Below are positions 1 through 9,282 of a DNA stretch of 32,031 nucleotides, in pieces. Made by a program: the position numbers and the translations under genes. Position 1 is the stretch's first letter, and each line of letters begins with the position of its first letter. The notes under the pieces were generated by a model that was not told the origin of the DNA, did no database searches, and worked only from the letters and a program-made list of their open reading frames with translations. The stretch comes from Candidatus Solincola sediminis (GTDB lineage: Bacteria; Actinomycetota; Geothermincolia; Geothermincolales; RBG-13-55-18), in NCBI GenBank assembly GCA_001767605.1, contig MELM01000012.1:141697-173727 (forward strand), in the 5' to 3' direction.

Positions 1-1030
1 CCAGCACACCCAGGGAAGCTAACCGGTCCCCGACTCTTTTGCCAAGATCGGGGATCCCGCAGCCGTTCAGAACCTCGACCCTGGGAACCGCCTTGATCAT
101 AAGCGGCACTGTTGCCATTGCCTGCAACATAGAAGCCACATATCTATCATCTTCGGCCTGCGTCTTATTGGCGGGAATAAGGCTCAACTCGGAACCCATA
201 CCTGATATCTGTCCAGCTAATTTATCGACCGTCTGGCCATGCAACGCATAGAGAACCTCGGGAAGATATCCTTGTGCTCGTTCCAGCCGGGCTTCACGCC
301 TCATGCCGCTGTCAAACGCAAGGAGATAGGAAACGATTCTATCGGCATCCCCGGTCTCCTGCCCCTTCGAAAGATGGGACACATCACCATTCACCGGATT
401 GGTTACTACAACGTTATCCGAGAATAACAGCGGAGGCAGGACGAGTTGCTGCACCATTCGAGCGGCACCATCGAAACCCATGAGGACCAGGTAATCTATA
501 TCCACGCCCGCGATGTTACCGGCGGTGTTCCGCAGAAGATCAGGTCCCCCTTCGTTCTTCAAAGCTTGGCTCAAATCAATCTTCTGCCCGGCAGCATCAT
601 ATGCAGTCGCCCCCTCGGAAAGGATGTAGATCTCGCCCTCTTTCAGGTCTGTGTCATAATTGAAGAGGGCTAGGCCGAGAATAACGCGATCCGGCCCGCT
701 GCCCTTGTAGGTCACAATCAGGCTGGAAACGATCCCGGAAAGGACCTTCCCGCTCTGCGGTTGGATCAGGAGCTGATATTCCGGGTCGTTCTCTTGATTC
801 CCCGATGGTGTCCGGATCTTGTCTGCCAGCCATTCACCGCCCCTTCGGACAACATTTATGTAGGGGAGATTGAAAACAGCTCCGGTACCGAGCACCACGA
901 TGACCGCCAGGATGACAATAAAAATACTACGGCGCTTCTTTTTCGTCTGCTTCTGCTGGCTTCTCGAAACGCGCGATATTTTTTCTTTGTCTTTTTTCTC
1001 TTCTTCCTTCTGCTGCTTGGCCTTACTCAA
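1..1030 (-). CDS. LCP (LytR-CpsA-Psr)-like membrane protein with LytR_C-type C-terminus, partial (3' end lies beyond the left edge)
   Basis: Open minus frame absent from the ORF track because it has no stop in the window. TTG start at 1028-1030 overlaps the nadD stop (TTGA). Basic N-terminus, then TM (RRSIFIVILAVIVVLGTGAVF); LCP-like segment LSQALKNEGGPDLLRNTAGNIAGVDIDYLVLMGFDGAARMV; LytR_C-like VEVLNGCGIPDLGKRVGDRLASLGV. Confidence 0.7.
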   Translation of the reverse strand, partial: MSKAKQQKEEEKKDKEKISRVSRSQQKQTKKKRRSIFIVILAVIVVLGTGAVFNLPYINVVRRGGEWLADKIRTPSGNQENDPEYQLLIQPQSGKVLSGIVSSLIVTYKGSGPDRVILGLALFNYDTDLKEGEIYILSEGATAYDAAGQKIDLSQALKNEGGPDLLRNTAGNIAGVDIDYLVLMGFDGAARMVQQLVLPPLLFSDNVVVTNPVNGDVSHLSKGQETGDADRIVSYLLAFDSGMRREARLERAQGYLPEVLYALHGQTVDKLAGQISGMGSELSLIPANKTQAEDDRYVASMLQAMATVPLMIKAVPRVEVLNGCGIPDLGKRVGDRLASLGVL

Positions 1031-1656
1031 CGATAGAACCCGTTCTTCTCGATAAACTCGCAGACTCCATCGGGCACCAGGTAGCGTATCGGCCGGCTCT
1101 CCTTGATTCGAATCCTTATGTCGGTTGAGGAAATAGCGAGAGCGGGGATCTCCATTACTATGATCTGCGGGTCTTGCGCTTGGCTTGTCTTTTCGACTTT
1201 GGGTAGCGCTTGTTCCAGCTTGGCAAGATCATAGCCGGGACGGGTCGCCGCTATAAAAACCGCCTCCCGAAGGACTTTTTCCGGTTCCTTCCAGGTAAGA
1301 ATTTCAAGGATAGCATCGGCTCCGGTTATGAAAAAGATCTGTGTGTTCTTACCATATTCGCCATGCAATTGTTCTATTGTATCTATCGTATAGGAGGGTC
1401 CCGGCCGTTCTATTTCCATCTTAGATACCTTGAAATCCGAATTATCGGCCGTAGCTATAACCGCCATCACGTATCGGTCCTCGGCAGCCAGATTATTCCT
1501 TTCCTCCTTGTGGGGAGGATAGCCGCTGGGCATGAAAAGGACTTGGTCCAGCTGGAATTGTATGCGGGCCTCTTCAGCCGCAACCAGGTGCCCGGTATGA
1601 ATGGGGTCGAAGGTTCCCCCCATCACCCCTATGCGCTTAGTCCTCAGTTTCCCCAT
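1027..1656 (-). CDS. nadD: Nicotinate-nucleotide adenylyltransferase
   Basis: GVMGGTFDPIHTGHLVAAEEA and the ISSTDIRIRI motif of NadD; 209 aa. Confidence 0.95.
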   Translation of the reverse strand: MGKLRTKRIGVMGGTFDPIHTGHLVAAEEARIQFQLDQVLFMPSGYPPHKEERNNLAAEDRYVMAVIATADNSDFKVSKMEIERPGPSYTIDTIEQLHGEYGKNTQIFFITGADAILEILTWKEPEKVLREAVFIAATRPGYDLAKLEQALPKVEKTSQAQDPQIIVMEIPALAISSTDIRIRIKESRPIRYLVPDGVCEFIEKNGFYR

Positions 1657-2904
1657 TCAGCTTCTCACCTGACCATCGCCATGAATTATGAACTTGCTGG
1701 AAGTGAGCTCCCTCAAGCTCATTGGTCCCCGGGCATGCAGCTTCTGTGTGGATATCCCGATCTCGGCTCCCAGCCCGTACTGGTTGCCATCGGTGAAACG
1801 TGTACTCGCATTGATGTAGACATCCGCCGAATCGACTTCTCTGGCAAAACGCCGGGCCGCCTCATAATCATTGGTTACTATGGCATCGGAATGTTTCGAG
1901 CCGTAGGTATTTATATGCTTCATCGCTTCTGCGATCGTCGGTACGACACGAACGGCAAGGATGAGATCGAGGTACTCCTCGTACCAATCCTCTTCAGTGG
2001 CTTCCTCGACGGCTGGAAGTATTTTCCTGGTCACCTCATCACCACGGATAACGACACCCCGCTCGTGCATCGCCTCGGCCGCCATGGGCAGGAACTCGGT
2101 GGCGATATCGCGATGAACAAGCATGGTCTCCATCGCATTGCATACGCCGGGCCTCTGCGTTTTCGCGTTGATCACGATATTCAAGGCCATCTCGAGGTCC
2201 GCCTCAGCATCGACATAGGTATGGCAATTGCCCACTCCGGTTTCTATAACCGGTACGGTACTTTCCTCGACTACCGTACGAATCAAGCCGGCGCCGCCCC
2301 TTGGAATCAAGACATCAACATAGTCGCGCAGATGCATGAGCTCGACGGCCGATTCCCTTTCAGTTGATAAGATCAATTGAACGCAGCCGGAGGGCAAGCC
2401 CGCCAATTCAGCCGCGTGAGCTATAACCTCGGTGAGAATTCGGTTGGAGTTGATTGCCGATGAACTCCCGCGGAGTATGACGGCATTTCCCGATTTCAGG
2501 CAAAGACCGGCTGCATCTACCGTGACATTCGGGCGCGCTTCATAAATGATGCCTATAACTCCCATGGGCACCCTTACCTTTTTTATATCCAGGCCGTTGG
2601 GGAGTCTCCAGCCGTCCACTACTTCTCCCACCGGATCAGGCAGCGCCGCTACTTCGCGCAGGCCCGCGGCCATTTCCTGTATACGCCCCTCGGTAAGCAT
2701 CAAGCGGTCCATGAGAGCATCTGAAATACCGCTCTCGCGGCCTCCCCGGCGATCCTCCTCATTGGCTGTGAGGATCTCCGCCGTCCTGGCCACCAGGGCT
2801 CGCGCCATTTCCTCCAGGGCACGGTTCTTGGCCTCGGTAGTGAGAGTCGACATCGCTTGTGACGCCTCGCGGGCTCGAATCCCGATCTCCTGAATATCGC
2901 TCAT
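1657..2904 (-). CDS. proA: Glutamate-5-semialdehyde dehydrogenase (gamma-glutamyl phosphate reductase)
   Basis: RPNVTVDAAGLCLKSGNAVILRGSSSAINSN, VIETGVGNCHTYVD, ASTRFTDGNQYGLGAEIGISTQKLHARGPM; adjacent to proB. Confidence 0.97.
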   Translation of the reverse strand: MSDIQEIGIRAREASQAMSTLTTEAKNRALEEMARALVARTAEILTANEEDRRGGRESGISDALMDRLMLTEGRIQEMAAGLREVAALPDPVGEVVDGWRLPNGLDIKKVRVPMGVIGIIYEARPNVTVDAAGLCLKSGNAVILRGSSSAINSNRILTEVIAHAAELAGLPSGCVQLILSTERESAVELMHLRDYVDVLIPRGGAGLIRTVVEESTVPVIETGVGNCHTYVDAEADLEMALNIVINAKTQRPGVCNAMETMLVHRDIATEFLPMAAEAMHERGVVIRGDEVTRKILPAVEEATEEDWYEEYLDLILAVRVVPTIAEAMKHINTYGSKHSDAIVTNDYEAARRFAREVDSADVYINASTRFTDGNQYGLGAEIGISTQKLHARGPMSLRELTSSKFIIHGDGQVRS

Positions 2905-2966
2905 ACTTCCTCCATACTTAATTGTTATATGGCTCGCAGGAATCTCCTGCCGCCTTCGTTAGACGC

Positions 2967-4106
2967 TTAGTCCTCGCTGGAACGGTCCAGAATCACCATA
3001 TAATCGCGATGTATTACTTCCTCGGAGGGATCGCCTTTGAGCCGCCTGCCCGCCTCCGTCGTATGCAAACCTTTTACCCGCTCGAGATCGCTCATGGACA
3101 GGGAACACAATCCCCTGGCAATCCTCTTTCCCTTTTCGTCCACGACTTCTACCGCATCGCCCGGGCCGAAATTCCCCCGACAGTCCAGTACGCCGGCAGG
3201 CAACAGGCTCTTGCCCCCATGCAGTAATGCTTGCCGCGCGCCTGCATCAATCACGATAGTGCCTCGTGGCCTCGCGCCGTGTGCTATCCAGTGCTTGTGA
3301 CCCCTGAGCTTTTTATGCCCGGGGCGAAAATAAGTCCCCACCTTGTTTCCACGAAGCACCCTTGCCAGTACATCGGATTCCCTTCCCGGTGCTATAACCA
3401 CCCCGACGCCGGACGCGGTGGCTATGCTCGCGGCCTCCAGTTTGGCGGTCATTCCACCCGATGAATGCTCTTCCATCGATTTACCGGCCGTCTTTATCAT
3501 GGCCGGGGTGATTTTCTCCACTTCCGATATCAGGCGGGCACTCTTGTCCCGCTTGGGATCTGCCGTATAGAGGCCCTTGACGTCGGAGAGCATCACCATT
3601 AGATCGGCTTCCGTGAGCACCGCCACCAGCGCCGCCAGGCGGTCATTATCACCGAAGCGTATCTCCTCGACCGCGACGGTGTCGTTCTCGTTTACCAGCG
3701 GTACAACCGCCTGATCGAGCAAGCGAGCAAAAGTATTGCGTGCGTTCAGGTACTGCTCGCGATGGGCGAAATCGTATTGCGTAAAGAGAATCTGGCCCAC
3801 CAGAATATTCTTTTTTTGAAAGAGGCCCGTATAGAGTTGCAGCAGAAGGCCCTGGCCCACTGATGAAGCCGCCTGAAGGGAAGGTATATCCTGAGGCCTC
3901 TCAGGCAAACCCAGCATCTCGACGCCCGCCGCGATGGCTCCCGACGAAACCAATATTATTTCCAGCCCCTTGTCTCGCTGGTCGGCGATCTGGCTAACGA
4001 TTTCGGTTATCTGGGCGCGGTCCAGCCGTCCCGATTCGTCACTTATAGTGTAAGTGCCCACCTTTACAACTACGCGCTTCGCTCTTAAGCGCCGCTTCTC
4101 GCTCAA
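2967..4106 (-). CDS. proB: Glutamate 5-kinase with C-terminal PUA domain
   Basis: VVVKVGTYTISD, ILVSSGAIAAGVEMLG, NENDTVAVEEIRFGDNDRLAALVA, GGMTAKLEAA; PUA region toward the C-terminus. Confidence 0.96.
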   Translation of the reverse strand: MSEKRRLRAKRVVVKVGTYTISDESGRLDRAQITEIVSQIADQRDKGLEIILVSSGAIAAGVEMLGLPERPQDIPSLQAASSVGQGLLLQLYTGLFQKKNILVGQILFTQYDFAHREQYLNARNTFARLLDQAVVPLVNENDTVAVEEIRFGDNDRLAALVAVLTEADLMVMLSDVKGLYTADPKRDKSARLISEVEKITPAMIKTAGKSMEEHSSGGMTAKLEAASIATASGVGVVIAPGRESDVLARVLRGNKVGTYFRPGHKKLRGHKHWIAHGARPRGTIVIDAGARQALLHGGKSLLPAGVLDCRGNFGPGDAVEVVDEKGKRIARGLCSLSMSDLERVKGLHTTEAGRRLKGDPSEEVIHRDYMVILDRSSED

Positions 4107-4130
4107 CGTTCCTCCAATTCCATTCTCATC

Positions 4131-5411
4131 TTACAGCTCCGGGAAGAAATCGAAGACAAGGTCGCCGATGATTACTGTATCGCCTTCCTTGGTCCCTTGT
4201 CTCAAGAGCTCCTCCTCGACTCCCATCCTCTTTAAACGGGCTTGCACATAAGCAAGCGCCTGAGCGGAATTCAGATCTACTCCTTTTACCAGCCTTTCGA
4301 CCCTTTCACCTGTAACGCGAAACTCGCCGTCTTCCTCTACTACCCGGAATCCCCGGCTTTGTTCCGGCTCGAAAGAATAAAGCGTCGTCTCCTCCGGTAC
4401 TTCGGTGTCTGATACCACCCGGGCTGTCTCGACCAGCTCATTCAAACGGTAGAGCAGGGGCTGCAATCCCTCACCTGTCACCGCTGATACCGGGAAAAAG
4501 TCCCATTGCCGTACCGCGGCCGCTACCCGAGCCTCCTCAAGCCGAGCCGGATCTGCTATATCCAGCTTGTTTGCGGCAAGAACTTGCGGGCGGCTCATCA
4601 AGCTGGGACTATATGCCACCAATTCATCAACAATGCCCTGTAACGCCTCGGAGGGAGGCTGTTCGGCAGCCGGAGATACATCAACCAAGTGCAGCAAGAC
4701 TTTGGTTCGTTCTACATGCCTTAAGAACCGCAAACCCAAGCCCTTTCCTTCATGTGCACCGGCAATGAGGCCGGGGAGATCGGAAATAACGAAACTCTTT
4801 CCCTCCTCAACACTTACCACACCAAGAACCGGTTCAAGGGTCGTAAAAGGATAATCAGCTATCTTGGGCTTCGCCGCAGAGATATGGGAAATCAGCGTGC
4901 TCTTACCTACATTTGGTAATCCGACCACACCGACATCAGCAAGGAGCTTGAGTTCCAGCCTTATCCATCTCTCTTCACCCGGCTCACCCTTCTCGGAAAA
5001 ATCCGGGGCCCGCCTGGCCGGAGTTGCGAAGGAGGCATTGCCCCTCCCCCATCTGCCGCCCTTGGCAACCACCGCTTCTCTGCCGGATCCCGAGAGATCG
5101 GCCATCAATCCTCCCTCTTCGTCCCTTACCTGTGTACCTACGGGCACCTGCAGGATAAGGTCCTTGCCGTCAGCGCCACGGCTGTTGTTGCCGCTGCCGT
5201 TCCCGCCCCGTTCGGCCCGAAAATGCCGGCGCCTGGTGTACTCAATCAAAGTATTTACGCTTTCGGAAGCCCTGATGATGAGCGATCCGCCCTTGCCGCC
5301 GTCACCTCCATCCGGCCCTCCCATAGGGCGGTACTTCTCACGATGAAAGGTGGTGGCCCCCGAACCTCCATCTCCACCTTTCACATATATTTCTACTTCA
5401 TCGATAAACAA
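4131..5411 (-). CDS. obgE: Obg family GTPase
   Basis: FIDEVEIYVKGGDGGSGATTFHREKYRPMGGPDGGDGGKGG, GLPNVGKSTLISHISAAKPKIADYPFTTLEP, plus Obg C-terminal domain. The ORF track starts at 5456, but a TTG at 5409-5411 with upstream GGGAG fits the family start better. Confidence 0.96.
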   Translation of the reverse strand: MFIDEVEIYVKGGDGGSGATTFHREKYRPMGGPDGGDGGKGGSLIIRASESVNTLIEYTRRRHFRAERGGNGSGNNSRGADGKDLILQVPVGTQVRDEEGGLMADLSGSGREAVVAKGGRWGRGNASFATPARRAPDFSEKGEPGEERWIRLELKLLADVGVVGLPNVGKSTLISHISAAKPKIADYPFTTLEPVLGVVSVEEGKSFVISDLPGLIAGAHEGKGLGLRFLRHVERTKVLLHLVDVSPAAEQPPSEALQGIVDELVAYSPSLMSRPQVLAANKLDIADPARLEEARVAAAVRQWDFFPVSAVTGEGLQPLLYRLNELVETARVVSDTEVPEETTLYSFEPEQSRGFRVVEEDGEFRVTGERVERLVKGVDLNSAQALAYVQARLKRMGVEEELLRQGTKEGDTVIIGDLVFDFFPEL

Positions 5412-5482
5412 AAGGTCACTCCCATAAAATAAAGGCCCCGGACGAGCCGGGACCATGCAGAACGATGAATCTCGGCGGATGC

Positions 5483-5743
5483 CTATTCCTGCGCCGGCGG
5501 CACGACACTTACGAAATGGCGATCGCCGGTGCGATGAAAGTTGACATAGCCGTCCACCTTCGCAAACAAAGTAAAGTCCCTGCCTATGCCGACGTTATCC
5601 CCCGGCTTGACCTTGGTTCCGCGCTGCCGGATCAGGATTGAACCGCCCTTAACGAACTGGCCTCCGAACCTCTTTACTCCCAATCTCTTGGAATGGCTGT
5701 CGCGGCCGTTGCGTGAACTTCCTACGCCTTTCTTGCTTGACAT
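5483..5743 (-). CDS. rpmA: 50S ribosomal protein L27
   Basis: [53 protein letters not shown]. Confidence 0.98.
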   Translation of the reverse strand: MSSKKGVGSSRNGRDSHSKRLGVKRFGGQFVKGGSILIRQRGTKVKPGDNVGIGRDFTLFAKVDGYVNFHRTGDRHFVSVVPPAQE

Positions 5744-5766
5744 ATCTATTCACCCTTTCGGGAAGA

Positions 5767-6141
5767 TCAGCTGGCCTCGACCTCGGCCGGCTCTTCTTCC
5801 TTCTTTTCCTTTTTTGCCCGGCTGGCTCTCGGCCCCCCGGTAATCTTGTCCACCCTGACCTCGCTGAAGAGTTGCCGGTGCCCCTGCTTGCGGCGATAAC
5901 CCTTCTTGGGCTTGTACTTGAAAACGATGATCTTTCTTGCTTTTCCGTGCCGAATGACAGTGCCTTCGACCTTCGCCTTATCCGCTTCCGGTCCGGCATA
6001 AATGCGACCCTCGTTACTGAGCATCAGAACGCGATCGAAAATGATTTTTTCATCCTCGGGGACATCCAGCTTCTCAATCCGGATGAGTGTGCCTTTCTCG
6101 ACCCGGTACTGTTTGCCACCCGTCTCTATGACTGCGTACAT
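5767..6141 (-). CDS. rplU: 50S ribosomal protein L21
   Basis: MYAVIETGGKQYRVEKG...KYKPKKGYRRKQGHRQLFSEVRVDKI. Internal ATG at 6139-6141 with GGTGGAGG upstream is preferred over the 6234 start. Confidence 0.97.
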   Translation of the reverse strand: MYAVIETGGKQYRVEKGTLIRIEKLDVPEDEKIIFDRVLMLSNEGRIYAGPEADKAKVEGTVIRHGKARKIIVFKYKPKKGYRRKQGHRQLFSEVRVDKITGGPRASRAKKEKKEEEPAEVEAS

Positions 6142-6227
6142 ATCGACCTCCACCGGTATTTTACCACAAAGACAGAGGTTAACATGCTGCGCAAACATAT
6201 GTAAAGGGCCGGGAAAACGCCGCCCTG

Positions 6228-6256
6228 TTGCCACACTCTCGAATATTAGTTATTAA
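6228..6256 (+). promoter_or_regulatory. Candidate sigma70-type promoter for the VanW transcript
   Basis: TTGCCA (6228-6233), 17-nt spacer, TATTAA (6251-6256), in an AT-rich island at the divergent rplU/VanW junction. Confidence 0.35.
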
Positions 6257-6403
6257 TAATATACATAATATATAACTTAGAGCATAAGGAGTATGGCATG
6301 ACACTCCACAAAAAAATCTCCATGCAAGGCAAGGGAACCGGGTCTAACGGGGATTCGTCTGAGACTAAGGCTGACAGCAGCAACGGGCAAAGGGGGTTAT
6401 TCC

Positions 6404-7198
6404 ATGGGGGTCCGAAGACTGAATGGCCTATTTTTAAAGGCCCTTCCTTTTCAACTGCGCCGGGAACTGCTGTCGCTGCAAAGGTTTATAAGGAACATCC
6501 CAAGCAGACATTTCTTGGCAGCAAACAAGGCAAACGCTGAAGATTTCCCATTCACACTATCTACGGCCGCCTCCCCACTCGAGCGAGTAAAAGGTGCAAT
6601 AGAAGCAAAATTGCAGAAGGGGAAGGAGAAGAATGTTTCCATCGCCGCAGGCCGCATTAATAATACCTTGGTCGAGCCGGGCGAAATATTTTCCTATCAC
6701 GCCCTGGTCGGCCGGCCCAGCCGGCTCAGAGGGTTCAAGCACGGCCTCGAATTGCGCAACGATGAGGAATCGGCAGGTATAGGGGGCGGCCTCTGCCAGG
6801 TGAGTAATATGCTGTACGTTTTGGCCATCAGTTCCGGCATGCGTATCGTAGAACGCCACCGCCACGGATTGGACCTCTTTCCCGACCACTGTCGAACCGT
6901 GCCTTTCGGCTGCGGGGCAACCGTCTGTTACAACTTCCAGGATCTGCGCTTTGAAAATCCCTTAACCCAGCCGATCATGGTGAGTCTCGAGATCATTGAA
7001 GCTCAATTGCTTGGAAAGATCCGTATTGCGAGCGATCCCGGATTCCGCGTGAGAATCGAGGAACGGGGCCATCGTTTCTTTAATGAGAACGGATACCGGT
7101 TGAGAGAGAATTTCATCTGGCGAATCATAAGTGATAGCCATGGGGCGATCCTGAGGGAGGAACTCATGGCGCATAATAAATGCCGTGTAGTTTATTGA
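6404..7198 (+). CDS. VanW family protein
   Basis: VSIAAGRINNTLVEPGEIFSYHALVGRPSRLRGFKHGLELRNDEESAGIGGGLCQVSNMLYVLAISSGMRIVERHRHGLDLFPDHCRTVPFGCGATVCYNFQDLRF is a typical VanW core. AAAGGGGG lies upstream of the ATG. Confidence 0.88.
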   Translation: MGVRRLNGLFLKALPFQLRRELLSLQRFIRNIPSRHFLAANKANAEDFPFTLSTAASPLERVKGAIEAKLQKGKEKNVSIAAGRINNTLVEPGEIFSYHALVGRPSRLRGFKHGLELRNDEESAGIGGGLCQVSNMLYVLAISSGMRIVERHRHGLDLFPDHCRTVPFGCGATVCYNFQDLRFENPLTQPIMVSLEIIEAQLLGKIRIASDPGFRVRIEERGHRFFNENGYRLRENFIWRIISDSHGAILREELMAHNKCRVVY

Positions 7199-7316
7199 AA
7201 AGGCGTTAGAAATATAGTACGGATCTTGCGCCGAGCCCTGCCCGCAAATATTTGGTTCGAAGAGCGGCAGGCAGTCGAGGCAGATCATGGGATCGCGAGC
7301 ATCAATAAAAGAGAGC

Positions 7317-7342
7317 GGGCCGCCTTCCTGGGAAGACGGCCC
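7317..7342 (-). terminator. Intrinsic terminator downstream of the CAP-domain gene
   Basis: GGGCCGTCTTCC-CA-GGAAGGCGGCCC (one G:U) followed on the minus strand by GCTCTCTTTTATT; lies 21 nt past the stop codon. Confidence 0.7.
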
Positions 7343-7363
7343 CTATTCAGACCCTTCAACCGG

Positions 7364-9193
7364 TTACTTAACGAAGCCCTCCGCAAAATACCATCTAACG
7401 GATGGCTCTGATGAGCCTATGGAATTACTGCCATCGCGAAGACCCCGGAAGTTAAAATACTCCGCTCTTTCAACCACGATCGGGTTATCGCTCGTGATCT
7501 TGGTGCTTACCTCTGTCGACTCCAACTGGCTCAGCTCGTCGACATGAATCGTGAAGCGGGAATGGGCCTGCAGTGACAATTGCCGGTTGACCTCGATGCC
7601 GTCGGGGCGCATGAATACGATATCAACATTGGCAGTAGCATCCCCGGGATTTAGCAGGAGGACGTAATCATCGAAATCCCCGCCCGTGTATCCTTCGGCG
7701 AGATACCATTCGTCCCTGGGCTCCGTCGCCCCTATCGTGACGTGGCCGCCCTTCTTGCTACCCTCGTAGTTGAAATACATCGCCCGTTCGGCGACAACGG
7801 CTCTATCCGAGTTCACTTGCGTCGATACCTCGGTCGATTCAAGACCAGGTATCTCATCGATGTGAAGAGTAAAACGCTTCCGGCCGGGCACGTTTACGGT
7901 CTTACTAATAACCGAACCGTCGGAGCGCATGAAATCAAGCTCGACATTCGCCGCATCGTCGTTAGGATTCTGCAGCAAGAGCCAGGTATCAAAGGAATCT
8001 CCTGTGTAGCCTTCGGCGAACAACCATTTGTTGGAAGGGGAACTCGCTCCTATGGTCTCCGAGCCGCCGTCCTTTCCCTGGTAGTTGAAATACATCGCCC
8101 GTTCGGCAACGATCGGTAGATCCGACGTAACCTGGGTTGAGACATCGGCCGATTCCAGACCGGATATTTCGTCGACATGAACGCTTCGCCTGCTGCTGCC
8201 GTCGACTGTTATCGTCTTCGTAATAGCCGCTCCATCAGGCTGCATGAACGTGAGATTAACGCTGGCATTGGCGGGGTTGGGATTTTGCAAGAGTATCCAT
8301 GTATCGAAGGTATCACCGGTATAGCCCTCCGCGAAGAACCAAGCGAGAGAAGGTCTCTCGGTTCCGATAGAACCATGGCCACCCGTCCGGCCCTGATACT
8401 TGAAGTACATGGCCCGCTCGGCGAGAACGGGCACACTGCTCTTGATATCGGTTGCGAATGACCCGCATCCCATGGTTTCCCTGACCGGCACCGTAAACCG
8501 GCTATTGCCCGCTATTTGATAATGGTAACTGTGATTTGCCTTGTCCTCCCCTTGAAAGGTAACATCCACATCCGCTTCGGTGTCGTTCGGATTCATAATC
8601 AGGATGTATGAGTCGAAGCTATCGGGCGACGCCGCAGCCGTCTGGGCCGGCGGTGGGCTCGCGACCGGTACGTCGGCGGTGGCTGGAATTGGTGAGAACT
8701 GCATGAACTCCTGAGTTATATAGAGGCAGCCCGGTCCCTGTACGATTCCCACGCCTATGCAGTTGAACTCAGCTCGTAAGATATTTTCACGATGCCCGGC
8801 GCTGTTCATCAAGGCCGTAAAAGCCGCATCCACGCTTGGTGCTTTTGCCAGATTCTCGCCAGCCAATTTCCAGCCGCTTATTCCACGCGCCTTGATGCGT
8901 TGTTTTAGATCACCGGAGACGGGGGAGACATGGCCAAAGAAATTATATTGAATCATTTCGGAAGAGTAGCTGCGGGCGAAATCGGTCAAGCGCTGTTCGG
9001 CATATAGGGAGGGCAGGCCCGCATTATTGCGTGCCTGATTCACCAATTGAATCATGCGGGCTTCATCAGCAGTAGTATTTACGGCGGCGGCGGCGGAGGG
9101 AGACAAGGTCAAGGATTGCAGCAGGCACACAGCAAGGAACATTAATCCGACCGTAACTATGGTAAGCCTGTGCCACCGGTTTAGCCCTTGCAT
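7364..9193 (-). CDS. Secreted CAP/SCP-domain (PR-1-like) protein with four tandem ~105-aa repeats
   Basis: Signal/TM segment LTIVTVGLMFLAVCLLQSLTLSPSAAAA; CAP domain IQLVNQARNNAGLPSL...GHVSPVSGDLKQRIKARGISGWKLAGENLA...NSAGHRENILRAEFNCIGVGIV; repeats of the form FDTWxLLQNPN...VAERAMYFNYQG...WFFAEGYTG. ATG at 9191-9193 has an AAAGGAG Shine-Dalgarno; the track start at 9232 does not. Confidence 0.9.
   Translation of the reverse strand: MQGLNRWHRLTIVTVGLMFLAVCLLQSLTLSPSAAAAVNTTADEARMIQLVNQARNNAGLPSLYAEQRLTDFARSYSSEMIQYNFFGHVSPVSGDLKQRIKARGISGWKLAGENLAKAPSVDAAFTALMNSAGHRENILRAEFNCIGVGIVQGPGCLYITQEFMQFSPIPATADVPVASPPPAQTAAASPDSFDSYILIMNPNDTEADVDVTFQGEDKANHSYHYQIAGNSRFTVPVRETMGCGSFATDIKSSVPVLAERAMYFKYQGRTGGHGSIGTERPSLAWFFAEGYTGDTFDTWILLQNPNPANASVNLTFMQPDGAAITKTITVDGSSRRSVHVDEISGLESADVSTQVTSDLPIVAERAMYFNYQGKDGGSETIGASSPSNKWLFAEGYTGDSFDTWLLLQNPNDDAANVELDFMRSDGSVISKTVNVPGRKRFTLHIDEIPGLESTEVSTQVNSDRAVVAERAMYFNYEGSKKGGHVTIGATEPRDEWYLAEGYTGGDFDDYVLLLNPGDATANVDIVFMRPDGIEVNRQLSLQAHSRFTIHVDELSQLESTEVSTKITSDNPIVVERAEYFNFRGLRDGSNSIGSSEPSVRWYFAEGFVK
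7367..8620 (-). repeat. Four in-frame tandem protein repeats (~105 aa each) encoded in the CAP gene
   Basis: Units beginning SFDSYILIMNPND, TFDTWILLQNPNP, SFDTWLLLQNPND and DFDDYVLLLNPGD, each ending near AEGYTG or AEGFVK. Coordinates approximate. Confidence 0.85.
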
Positions 9194-9253
9194 TTTGTGT
9201 TGCTCCTTTTTGTCCCCGTGGGCTGGTGGCAAATCTTCACTGAAAATAAATTC

Positions 9254-9275
9254 GCCCTTTCCGTCCGGAAAGGGC
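9254..9275 (-). terminator. Terminator-like hairpin, likely riboswitch expression platform
   Basis: Perfect inverted repeat GCCCTTTCCG-GA-CGGAAAGGGC followed on the minus strand by GAATTTATTTT; lies between the aptamer and the CAP start codon. Confidence 0.65.
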
Positions 9276-9282
9276 CCGCTTT

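Noticed and set aside
1210-2367. 385-aa plus-strand ORF
   Set aside because: Antisense to nadD/proA, whose families are clear; composition looks like a reverse-frame artefact.
6142-6234. 31-aa N-terminal extension of L21
   Set aside because: L21 family proteins begin at MYAVIETGGKQY; the internal ATG has a good ribosome-binding site.
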